In this document: positions 1 to 6,263 of the stretch, in pieces | Numbering within the stretch: position 1 is the stretch's first letter | How the letters are laid out: every line of letters begins with the position of its first letter | DNA from: Verrucomicrobiales bacterium | GTDB lineage: Bacteria; Verrucomicrobiota; Verrucomicrobiia; Verrucomicrobiales; SKLO01 | DNA length: 12,140 bases | Direction: 5' to 3' | Assembly (NCBI GenBank): GCA_007123195.1 | Contig: SKLO01000417.1 | Coordinates: 1 to 12,140, forward strand | Notes under the pieces: model-generated | The model's input: only the letters and a program-made list of their open reading frames with translations | What the model was told of the DNA's origin: nothing | Database searches by the model: none | Program-made: the position numbers and the translations under genes

Positions 1-1256
1 AGGTCCAGGCGGCCGTTGCCGTTGAGGTCGGCGACACGGAGTTGCAGGCCGACGCCGGGGCCGTCTTCCCCCGGAGGACTCACCACCACAGGATAGCGCT
101 CGAACCGGTCCTCGCCGGCGATGAACTTGTAGGCGTAAATCACCAGCCCGTCATCGGCCCCTGCATCCCGCCCGCCGTGGCCGTAGTAGCGCTTGCCGGT
201 GATCAATTCCTCGCGCCCGTCGCCGTCCAGATCCTCCCACAACAGCACATGGGCCTGCGACCAGCTGTCGTCGATGGCATGGCGCCGCCATTGCAAAGTG
301 CCGTCGGCAGCGGGCTCCAGCTGCTGCTCCCAAAACAGCCCGTAGTTGTGGCCGTCGCCCCACAGGATGTCGCTGCGGCCGCTGCCATCGACGTCGAGGA
401 TCAGCGCGGGCACCGACATGTGCCCCTTGACCCAGTCGGCGTGCCGGCGCCAGCCGCCGTCGGCCAGCTGCTCATACCAGCCGTTCTTGTAGACGATGTC
501 CATCCGGCCGCTGCCGTTGAGGTCCCCCACCCCGGTGCCGTGGCCGTTGCTGCCGGGTCCGCCCTCGGCCACGGTCACGGTCTCCACCTTCGGCCCGTCC
601 TCGTGTGGAATGATCTTGTAGTAGCGCATCGGCAGGTTGTCGCCCCAGCTGTTCACCAGCAGTTCGGTCCGGCCGTCGCCGTCGATGTCGGCCATCAGGG
701 TCGCCTCGTTCTGCCCCAGTCCGGTGTCGACCAGCAGGTGCCGCTGCCATTTCCTGCCCTCGGCCAACCCCTCCGGTCCGGGGTTTTCATACCAGTAGAG
801 TTCGGTCTCCATGAAGCTGCCGGAGACAATGTCGGGGTAACCGTCGAGGTTGATGTCCAGTGCGTGCTCGCCGTTGTTGGTCAGGTATTCGCCGTCGGCG
901 AACGGTTCCAGATCGCGCACCGGACGCTGTTTGGTGAACTCCGGACCCTCATACCAGAATTCCCCGGCGGAGATGTCGAGGTGGCCGTTGCCATTGAAGT
1001 CCGCCACCGCGATGCCCTCGTTGCGGTCGAGGTGCAACTTCTGCACCCGAAACGCCGGCCACGGCCCCTGCCCCTCGCGCATCCCCTCCCCGCCGCCGGC
1101 GCCTTGTTCGGCCGCCGCCGGCGCGGTCAGGATCAAGGCCAGACCGAGCACCGCGAGCGCGGGCCAGCCCGGCACCGACGCCGGCGCGGCCATGGCCATG
1201 GGGACAACCGACCGCGGTCGGGGCGAAACGGGATTGGGGGTGGAATACAAGTTCAC
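1..1256 (-). CDS. Secreted FG-GAP/VCBS repeat protein (partial, C-terminus beyond window)
   Basis: This frame is open from the left edge to about position 1256 on the minus strand. It gives about 418 residues, with the C-terminus outside the window. Seven FG-GAP/VCBS-type calcium-binding motifs of the form DxNxDGxxD recur: DFNGNGHLD near residue 86, DINLDGYPD near 134, DIDGDGRTE near 190, DLNGSGRMD near 245, DVDGSGRSD near 288, DLDGDGREE near 342 and DLNGNGRLD near 410. Such repeats build an extracellular beta-propeller. A hydrophobic segment (residues 30-49, ending TAPAAA before EQG) looks like a signal peptide. I chose the GTG at 1256 because GGAAGG lies 7 nt upstream and this start gives the n-region two arginines; the ATG at 1199 would leave an uncharged n-region. 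The 'GEFWYEGP' context resembles planctomycete and verrucomicrobial secreted VCBS proteins. Substrate and exact role are unknown. It diverges from rdgB. Confidence 0.85.
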   Translation of the reverse strand, partial: MNLYSTPNPVSPRPRSVVPMAMAAPASVPGWPALAVLGLALILTAPAAAEQGAGGGEGMREGQGPWPAFRVQKLHLDRNEGIAVADFNGNGHLDISAGEFWYEGPEFTKQRPVRDLEPFADGEYLTNNGEHALDINLDGYPDIVSGSFMETELYWYENPGPEGLAEGRKWQRHLLVDTGLGQNEATLMADIDGDGRTELLVNSWGDNLPMRYYKIIPHEDGPKVETVTVAEGGPGSNGHGTGVGDLNGSGRMDIVYKNGWYEQLADGGWRRHADWVKGHMSVPALILDVDGSGRSDILWGDGHNYGLFWEQQLEPAADGTLQWRRHAIDDSWSQAHVLLWEDLDGDGREELITGKRYYGHGGRDAGADDGLVIYAYKFIAGEDRFERYPVVVSPPGEDGPGVGLQLRVADLNGNGRLD

Positions 1257-1403
1257 CTTGCAGCCTTCCCGCGGGCGGCTTGGGTGTCAAGCCCGCCCTC
1301 GCTGGCCCATGAGAAGCGGGCCACACGTTGCGAAACCGAGCTGGAAGGTTGCGCACCGCCGCAGGTGAGGCAACGTGCCGTGTTCCAGCAATCACTCCGC
1401 ACC

Positions 1404-2033
1404 ATGCCCAGACTGCTTGTCGCCACCGGAAACCGACACAAGACCGAGGAGATCGGCGCCATTCTGGGCGGCGACTGGCAGCTTGAGGACCTCAACGACC
1501 ATCCGGACCTGACGCCAGCGGTGGAGGACGGGGACACGTTTGAGGCCAACGCGGTCAAGAAGGCGCTCGGCATTTCCCGCCAATGCCCCGGGGTGCTGGT
1601 GCTGGCGGACGACTCGGGCCTTGAGGTCGACGTTCTCGGTGGCGCTCCGGGCGTGCGCTCGGCCCGCTACGCCGGCACCGGGGCCGGCGACGCCGACAAC
1701 CGGATTCATCTGCTGGCTGAACTTGCCCGGCTGGATCCGCCACCCCCACCCCCGCTGACGGCCCGGTTCCGCTGCGTGCTGGCACTGGCGCGCGACGGCG
1801 GCACCTTGGGCACCTTTGATGGCACCGTCGAAGGACGGATGATCCGCGCGCAGCGCGGCCGCGGCGGGTTTGGTTACGACCCGCTGTTCGTTCCCGAGGG
1901 CCACGAACAGACCTTTGCCGAACTGCCGGCGGAGGTGAAGAACGGGCTCAGCCACCGCGCGCGCGCGCTGGCCGCGGCCATCGGGTCGCTGCAGGAATCG
2001 GGAGCCAACCCGGCCGCCGGATCGGGCACCTGA
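1404..2033 (+). CDS. rdgB: dITP/XTP pyrophosphatase (RdgB/HAM1 family)
   Basis: This 209-residue protein has the usual length and motif order of the RdgB/HAM1 family. These cytosolic enzymes hydrolyse non-canonical purine triphosphates (dITP, ITP, XTP) to monophosphate and pyrophosphate, keeping deaminated bases out of nucleic acids. Visible motifs are TGNRHKTEEI at residues 8-17 (substrate-binding TGNxxK), ADDSGLEVD at 68-76 with the catalytic/metal-binding aspartates, SARYAG at 86-91, FGYDPLF at 156-162, and VKNGLSHRARAL at 178-189. The ATG at 1404 directly precedes the conserved PRLLVATGN strand. The frame stays open far upstream, but only as antisense of the FG-GAP gene. I see no clear ribosome-binding site. 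A run of six prolines at residues 112-117 sits in a variable loop and is unusual but harmless-looking. Identity is firm from motifs. Confidence 0.95.
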   Translation: MPRLLVATGNRHKTEEIGAILGGDWQLEDLNDHPDLTPAVEDGDTFEANAVKKALGISRQCPGVLVLADDSGLEVDVLGGAPGVRSARYAGTGAGDADNRIHLLAELARLDPPPPPPLTARFRCVLALARDGGTLGTFDGTVEGRMIRAQRGRGGFGYDPLFVPEGHEQTFAELPAEVKNGLSHRARALAAAIGSLQESGANPAAGSGT

Positions 2034-2050
2034 CCGCCGGCAACCACCGG

Positions 2051-2076
2051 GTGCCCCGGGCCCACGAGCCCGGCAC
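2051..2076 (+). terminator. Possible hairpin downstream of rdgB
   Basis: GTGCC...GGGC pairs with GCCCGGCAC, with a two-base bulge and a 6-nt loop. It starts 17 nt after the rdgB stop. There is no T tract, so factor-independent termination is doubtful. The rest of the 195-bp gap up to 2229 shows no gene. Confidence 0.25.
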
Positions 2077-2228
2077 TTCGGCCCCGAATCCAACCGGTTC
2101 CGCACCCCGGCGGGAACACGCTGTTCCGCATCGTGTTTCATCCGCCCAACCCCGCCGGACGTTCACCATGGAGCCTCGTGCTCACCACCAGCCAATCACC
2201 CTGCCTTCGGGATCGGCCGACGTTTGCC

Positions 2229-2594
2229 ATGACCTACCTTGACTACCATCTTTGGTTCAACCTGCCGGTGATGATCGCGCTGCTGGCATGGGCACTGATC
2301 ACCCGGCGCCTTTGCCTCGCCCACGTGGCCTGCATTGGTGCGGTGGCGGTGATCGCGTTCGTGTTCACCACACCGTGGGACAACCTGGCCGTGGCGCGGG
2401 GTTACTGGGACTTCGACTGGGATCGCGTCACCCCGGTGGAACTGACCGCCTTCAGGCAGACGTGGCGGCTGCCGGCGGAGGAGTATGCCTTTTTTGTGAT
2501 CGAAACCATCATCGTCGGTCTCGTCTGTCTGTTGTTCCTGCCCCGCCCCCGATTCCAGCCCTCGGGTTCACCGGCCCCGTCCAGCCGCCGCTGA
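2229..2594 (+). CDS. crtYc: Lycopene cyclase domain protein, CrtYc-like subunit
   Basis: A 121-residue, very hydrophobic protein resembling one half of the heterodimeric CrtYc/CrtYd carotenoid cyclases, which cyclise the ends of lycopene in the membrane. Three membrane segments can be seen, near residues 8-25, 29-47 and 86-104. The diagnostic pattern is present: PWDN at 49-52, then ARGYWDFD, then LPAEEYAFF at 81-89, which matches the acidic P-x-EE-x-x-FF motif of this family. The ATG at 2229 starts MTYLDYHLWF, the normal N-terminus; in-frame codons upstream add an unlikely polar extension. The last 15 residues are a polar Pro/Ser/Arg tail. A second, similar gene follows after 34 bp, as expected for a two-subunit cyclase. 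Ring type (beta or epsilon) and substrate cannot be read from the sequence. Confidence 0.85.
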   Translation: MTYLDYHLWFNLPVMIALLAWALITRRLCLAHVACIGAVAVIAFVFTTPWDNLAVARGYWDFDWDRVTPVELTAFRQTWRLPAEEYAFFVIETIIVGLVCLLFLPRPRFQPSGSPAPSSRR

Positions 2595-2603
2595 AACGGC
2601 GGC
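2584..2603 (+). other. Hairpin spanning the crtYc stop codon
   Basis: GCCGCCG and CGGCGGC form a perfect 7-bp stem around a 6-nt loop that contains the TGA stop of the first cyclase gene. It could influence coupling or mRNA stability between the two subunit genes, but this is inference from sequence alone. Confidence 0.35.
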
Positions 2604-2628
2604 ACGTTCACCCCCAACACTCACCGTC

Positions 2629-2937
2629 ATGGGATACTTCTGGCACCTGTTCCTCTGGTTTCTGCCGCTGATCATCGGCCAATGGCTGTGGTTCCGCCCG
2701 ATCCTCTGGAGCAACCGCCGGGTGGTGTTCGGCGCCACCATCCTGTGCGGCACCTACTTCAGCCTGTGCGACGTCGCCGCGATCCGCTCGGGCCTGTGGT
2801 TCTTTGGCGAAGAACACCTGATCGGCCTGTTCGTCGGCCCGGTGCCGATTGAGGAGATTCTGTTCTTCTACCTCACCAGTCTGTTGGTTGCCCAGAGCTT
2901 CATCCTGTTCCTCCCCCAGCGGTTGCGCTGGTCGTGA
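2629..2937 (+). CDS. crtYd: Lycopene cyclase domain protein, CrtYd-like subunit
   Basis: A 102-residue membrane protein, the likely partner of the preceding cyclase subunit. It has membrane segments near residues 5-22, 31-48 and 75-95. Family features are CDVAAIRSGLWFF at 47-59 and GPVPIEEILFFYLTSLLVAQS at 70-90. The PIEExxFF element corresponds to the P-x-EE-x-x-FF motif of the upstream gene, as expected because the two halves are homologous domains. In actinobacteria and myxobacteria the two polypeptides act together; in archaea and fungi the domains are fused. The ATG at 2629 gives the expected short N-terminus. No phytoene synthase, desaturase or GGPP synthase gene is in this window, so the rest of the carotenoid pathway must lie elsewhere. 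Assignment of c versus d rests on order and motif, not on a database match. Confidence 0.85.
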   Translation: MGYFWHLFLWFLPLIIGQWLWFRPILWSNRRVVFGATILCGTYFSLCDVAAIRSGLWFFGEEHLIGLFVGPVPIEEILFFYLTSLLVAQSFILFLPQRLRWS

Positions 2938-2940
2938 TGG

Positions 2941-2952
2941 GCTTCGCGAAGC
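2941..2952. other. Palindrome after crtYd stop
   Basis: GCTTCGCGAAGC is a perfect 12-bp palindrome starting 3 nt after the crtYd stop codon. It may be a short termination or processing hairpin, although there is no T tract. Confidence 0.3.
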
Positions 2953-2960
2953 GTGAGAGC

Positions 2961-3124
2961 CAGCTGTGAATTGGCGCAATTCGACCTGCTGGGCGTGATG
3001 CGGACAACTCGGCGCCGGGACCACGGCGGCGGTCCATTCGCAGCGGGCGAAAGAGCCCGTCAAGGGAGGGGGCGCAGGAGACGTGCGACCCGCCCCCCGG
3101 TCGAATTGAGGCAATTCAACCTAC
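2961..3124. repeat. REPIN-like unit 1 (diverged copy)
   Basis: 164 bp, made of a 26-bp left arm (2961-2986), a 112-bp core and a 26-bp right arm (3099-3124) in inverted orientation. Each arm is itself a hairpin: GAATTG, 3-nt loop, CAATTC, extended by GACC or AACC. The outer end of the left arm is decayed (CAGCTGTGAATTG instead of GTAGGTTGAATTG). The core aligns to units 2 and 3 without length change but is clearly more diverged. Confidence 0.85.
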
Positions 3125-3161
3125 GGTCGCTGCGCTCGTGAGGCCGGGGTGAGGCGGGGCG
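3125..3161. repeat. Right-flank repeat, copy 1
   Basis: A 37-bp stretch starting GGTCGCTGCGCTCG and including GGCCGGGGTGAGGCGGGGCG. It follows the right arm of unit 1 and recurs after units 2 (3388-3424) and 3 (3641-3678), so the duplicated block is larger than the 164-bp unit. Confidence 0.8.
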
Positions 3162-3223
3162 TTAGGGAGCTGAGTGGTCGGGGGCCATTGGCTTGACCCT
3201 GTGCTGCGGATGGCGGCAGCCCC

Positions 3224-3387
3224 GTAGGTTGAATTGGGGCAATTCGACCTCCTGGGCGCAGCGCGAACGGGCTGGGGCCGCGACCACGCCGGGGCTCCAT
3301 TCGCAGGGGGCAAAAGGGGCGGTGAAGGAAGTGGGCGTGGGGAACGAGCGGCGCGCCCCCCGGTCGAATTGCTGCAATTCAACCTAC
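3224..3387. repeat. REPIN-like unit 2
   Basis: 164 bp. The left arm (3224-3249) reads GTA, then GGTTGAATTG, loop GGG, CAATTCGACC. The right arm (3362-3387) is its inverted counterpart with loop CTG and outer edge CCTAC, giving GTAGG at the outer end of each arm read inward. The first 82 bp or so of the 112-bp core differ from unit 3 at only two positions; the last 30 bp are different. Confidence 0.9.
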
Positions 3388-3424
3388 GGTCGATGCGCTC
3401 GCGAGGCCGGGGTGAGGCGGGGCG
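3388..3424. repeat. Right-flank repeat, copy 2
   Basis: Matches 3125-3161 apart from two substitutions (GGTCGATGCGCTCGCGAGG...), immediately outside the right arm of unit 2. Confidence 0.8.
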
Positions 3425-3476
3425 CCATGAGGTAGACGACGCGGTGTGCTGTCGCTGAACCAAGGGCGGCAGTCAC

Positions 3477-3640
3477 GCAGGTTGAATTGGCGCAATTCGA
3501 CCTCCTGGGCGCAGTGCGAACGGGCTGGGGCCGCGACCACGCCGGGGCTCCATTCGCAGGGGGCAAAAGAGGCGGTGAAGGAAGGGGACACAGGGGGCAT
3601 GCCGCCGGCACCCCGGTCGAATTGAGGCAATTCAACCTGC
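3477..3640. repeat. REPIN-like unit 3
   Basis: 164 bp. The left arm (3477-3502) reads GCA, GGTTGAATTG, loop GCG, CAATTCGACC. The right arm (3615-3640) reads GGTCGAATTG, loop AGG, CAATTCAACC, TGC. Arm stems are conserved while the 3-nt loops vary between copies. The outermost triplet has changed in both arms (GCA for GTA), and the two changes match each other. Confidence 0.9.
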
Positions 3641-3678
3641 GGTCGCTGCGCTCGCGAGGACCGGGGTGAGGCGGTGTG
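3641..3678. repeat. Right-flank repeat, copy 3
   Basis: Third copy of the flank, with one inserted base (GAGGACCGGGG for GAGGCCGGGG) and a decayed end (GCGGTGTG for GCGGGGCG). Confidence 0.7.
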
Positions 3679-3703
3679 CCGGGAATGTGGCTTTGGTCAA
3701 CGG

Positions 3704-3722
3704 CTTGAGGCTGCGCCTCGAG
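3704..3722 (-). terminator. Possible clpC terminator hairpin
   Basis: On the minus strand CTCGAGGC and GCCTCAAG form an 8-bp stem (one wobble) with a 3-nt loop, starting 8 nt after the clpC stop. There is no run of T after it, so it may be a processing or Rho-assisted end rather than a classic terminator. Confidence 0.35.
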
Positions 3723-3730
3723 TGGCGGGA

Positions 3731-6250
3731 TCAGCTGCCGCTGGTGGCGGGCTCGGGCTTGGGCTTCCCGCTGTCGCCGTTGCTGTTGCTGGCACTGAGG
3801 CGCAGTTCTTTCTTGTCGGAATCGACCGTCACCTTGACCATGTCCCCCTCCTTGACGTCGCCGCGCAGCAGATGTTCGGCCAGCGGATCCTCGAGGTTGC
3901 GCTCGACCGCGCGCCGCATCGGGCGGGCACCGTAGGCGGGGTCGTAGCCTTTTTCGATCAGCAGGTCCTTGGCGGGTTGGTCGAGTTCCACCTGGATGTT
4001 CTTGTCTTGCAGGCGCTTGGTGACCTTTTCGATCTCAAGATCGATGATGCGCACCAGGTCCGGCTTGTCCAGCATGCGGAACACCACCAGCTCGTCGAGC
4101 CGGTTGAGGAACTCCGGTTTGAACGCGCGCTTGGCCTGCTCGATGATCTTGTCGCGCATGCCCTCGTAGTCGGCCTGGTCGGCCGACATGGCGCCAAAGC
4201 CGAGCGAGGTCTGCTTCTTGATGGTTTCCGCGCCGACGTTCGAGGTGAGGATGATGATGGTGTTGCGGAAGTCGATCTTGCGCCCGAAGTTGTCGGTAAC
4301 GGTGCCCTCCTCGAGGATCTGCAGCAGCAGGTGCATCACATCCGGGTGGGCTTTTTCGACCTCGTCGAACAGCACCACCGAATAGGGACGGCGACGGACC
4401 GCCTCCGAAAGTTGGCCACCCTCCTCGTAACCGACATAGCCCGGGGGCGAGCCGATCAGCCGGCTGGAGGTGTGCTTCTCCATGTATTCCGACATGTCGA
4501 TCTGGATCAGGGCGTCCGGGTCACCGAACATGAACTCGGCCAGGTTCTTGGCCAGATAGGTCTTGCCGACCCCGGTGGGGCCGAGGAAGATGAACGAGCC
4601 GATCGGCCGGCGCGGGTCCTTGAGGTCGGCACGGGAGCGGCGCAGGGCCTTGCTGATGGCGACCACAGCCAGGTCCTGGCCGATGACACTGGACTTGAGT
4701 TCCTGCTCCATGTTGAGCAGCTTCTCGGCCTCGGCCTGCTCCATGCGGCGCAGCGGCACGCCGGTCCACTTGGAGATGACCGCCATGATGTCCTCTTCAT
4801 CGACCTCGACGATCTTCTCCTCGCTGACCGCGCGCCAGGCCTGCAGCTCGTCTTCGAGGCGCTTGCGCTCGGTCTTCTCGCGGTCGCGCAGGGCGGCGGC
4901 CTTCTCGAAGTCCTGATCCTTGATGGCGGCGTCCTTCTCGGCGCGGATGGACTCGATCGACTCCTCGATGGCCTTCAGCGAAGGCGGCCGGGTCATGGCG
5001 CCGATGCGGGCCTTGGCCCCGGCCTCGTCCATGATGTCGATGGCCTTGTCCGGCAGGAAGCGGCCGCTGAGGTAGCGGGAGGACAGCTTGACGGCGGACT
5101 CGAGCGCCTTGTCGCTGTAGACCGCCTTGTGATGCATCTCGTATTTCTGCCGCAGGCCCATCAGGATCTGGATGGCGTCATCAACGCTCGGCTCCTGGAC
5201 CTTGACGGTCTGGAACCGGCGTTCGAGGGCGGCGTCCTTCTCGATGTATTTGCGATATTCGTTGAGGGTGGTGGCGCCGACGCACTGCAGCTCGCCGCGG
5301 CTGAGGGCGGGCTTGATGATGTTGGACGCGTCCATCGCGCCCTCGGCCGAGCCGGCACCGACGATGGTGTGCAGCTCGTCGATGAACAGGATGACGTTCT
5401 TGGTGCGGCGGATCTCGTCCATCACCGCCTTGATGCGCTCCTCGAACTGGCCGCGATATTTGGTGCCGGCGACCATCAGCGCGAGGTCGAGGGTGATGAC
5501 ACGCTTGTCGCGGAGGATCTCGGGCACGTTGCCGTGGCCGATTTCCTGGGCCAGGCCCTCGACGATGGCGGTCTTGCCGACACCGGCCTCGCCAATCAGC
5601 ACCGGATTGTTCTTGGTGCGGCGGCAGAGGATCTGGATCACCCGCTCGATCTCGTCGGCGCGGCCGATGACCGGATCCAGCTCGTCCTTCATCGCCAGCT
5701 CGGTCAGGTCGCGGCCGAACGCGCGCAGGGCGGGGGTCTTGGACTCCTTCTTTCCGGGACCGGCGGTGGCGCCCTCGGCGCCGGCTTCCTCGTCCTCGGA
5801 GTCGTCCGGGCTGAAGTTGGGATCGAGTTCGCGAAGGATCTCGTTGCGGGTGCGCTCGATGTCGATCTCGAGGTTCTTGAGCACGCGGGCGGCCACGCCC
5901 TCGCCCTCGCGCAGCAGCCCGAGCAGGATGTGCTCGGTGCCGACGTAGGAGTGGTTCAGGGCCTTGGCTTCGCGGCCGGCCAGCGCCAGCACCTTCTTCA
6001 CGCGCGGGGTGTAGGGGATGGTGCCGACCATTTTGGTCTCGGGACCGGAGCCGACCTGTTTCTCGACCTCCATGCGCACGGTTTCGAGGTCGAGGCCCAT
6101 CTTTTGCAGGACATTGACCGCCACGCCCTGGCCAAGCTTGATGAGACCGAGCAGCAGGTGTTCGGTGCCGACGTAGTTGTGGTTGAAGCGGTCGGCTTCC
6201 TTGCGGGCGAGGGCCAGGACTTGTTGGGCTCTCGGGGTGAAATTATTCAT
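3731..6250 (-). CDS. clpC: ClpC-type AAA+ unfoldase (HSP100), ClpP partner
   Basis: An 839-residue HSP100 ATPase of normal ClpC length. In order: two Clp-N repeats (about residues 5-65 and 80-140), where ClpC binds adaptors and phosphoarginine; an acidic linker (148-165); AAA1 with Walker A GEAGVGKT at 220-227 and Walker B VILFIDE at 286-292; a short coiled middle domain with a UVR-like stretch DQDFEKAAALRDREKTERKR at 445-464; AAA2 with Walker A GPTGVGKT at 557-564 and Walker B VVLFDE at 625-630; and LGF at 683-685, matching the ClpP-docking tripeptide. The short middle domain separates it from ClpB. It is expected to unfold substrates, including McsB-phosphorylated proteins, and thread them into ClpP, which is not in this window. 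Two ATGs lie in tandem; I chose 6250 because GAGAGGA ends 6 nt upstream, versus 3 nt for the ATG at 6253. It overlaps the end of mcsB, suggesting translational coupling. Confidence 0.97.
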   Translation of the reverse strand: MNNFTPRAQQVLALARKEADRFNHNYVGTEHLLLGLIKLGQGVAVNVLQKMGLDLETVRMEVEKQVGSGPETKMVGTIPYTPRVKKVLALAGREAKALNHSYVGTEHILLGLLREGEGVAARVLKNLEIDIERTRNEILRELDPNFSPDDSEDEEAGAEGATAGPGKKESKTPALRAFGRDLTELAMKDELDPVIGRADEIERVIQILCRRTKNNPVLIGEAGVGKTAIVEGLAQEIGHGNVPEILRDKRVITLDLALMVAGTKYRGQFEERIKAVMDEIRRTKNVILFIDELHTIVGAGSAEGAMDASNIIKPALSRGELQCVGATTLNEYRKYIEKDAALERRFQTVKVQEPSVDDAIQILMGLRQKYEMHHKAVYSDKALESAVKLSSRYLSGRFLPDKAIDIMDEAGAKARIGAMTRPPSLKAIEESIESIRAEKDAAIKDQDFEKAAALRDREKTERKRLEDELQAWRAVSEEKIVEVDEEDIMAVISKWTGVPLRRMEQAEAEKLLNMEQELKSSVIGQDLAVVAISKALRRSRADLKDPRRPIGSFIFLGPTGVGKTYLAKNLAEFMFGDPDALIQIDMSEYMEKHTSSRLIGSPPGYVGYEEGGQLSEAVRRRPYSVVLFDEVEKAHPDVMHLLLQILEEGTVTDNFGRKIDFRNTIIILTSNVGAETIKKQTSLGFGAMSADQADYEGMRDKIIEQAKRAFKPEFLNRLDELVVFRMLDKPDLVRIIDLEIEKVTKRLQDKNIQVELDQPAKDLLIEKGYDPAYGARPMRRAVERNLEDPLAEHLLRGDVKEGDMVKVTVDSDKKELRLSASNSNGDSGKPKPEPATSGS

Positions 6251-6263
6251 CATTCGTCCTCTC
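6243..6263 (-). promoter_or_regulatory. mcsB stop / clpC start overlap with Shine-Dalgarno
   Basis: On the minus strand GAGAGGA, CGA, then ATGATGAATAA: the ribosome-binding site and both clpC start codons lie inside the end of mcsB, whose TAA stop is at 6245-6243. The arrangement allows translational coupling and decides the clpC start. Confidence 0.7.

Larger units (their letters stand above)
2938..3730. other. 793-bp gene-free convergent intergenic region with repeat array
   Basis: The gap between crtYd (+) and clpC (-) contains no supportable gene. Open frames here translate the repeats in every direction, giving near-identical peptides from different copies, and have no recognisable domain. 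What it holds is the three-unit inverted-arm array, its repeated flank, a palindrome just after crtYd and a hairpin just after clpC. Confidence 0.8.

Noticed and set aside
42..1403. Long plus-strand open frame continuous with rdgB (would make a 663-residue protein)
   Set aside because: The extension is antisense to the FG-GAP gene and has no domain; its Val/Ala/His/Pro-rich composition is typical of shadow frames in GC-rich DNA. rdgB homologues start at 1404.
2961..3640. CRISPR array
   Set aside because: Repeats are 26-bp arms in alternating orientation separated by 112-bp and 89-99-bp stretches, and the 112-bp cores are related to each other. This is not the direct-repeat/unique-spacer pattern, and no cas gene is present.
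2961..3640. Insertion sequence or MITE with target duplications
   Set aside because: There is no transposase frame and I could not find short direct duplications immediately outside the arms; the nested hairpin arms fit a REP doublet better.
2953..3669. Several 60-115-codon open frames across the repeat array, with similar peptides such as VELRQFNLRS
   Set aside because: The similarity is a consequence of the DNA repeats, appears in different frames on both strands, and lacks ribosome-binding sites or domain features.
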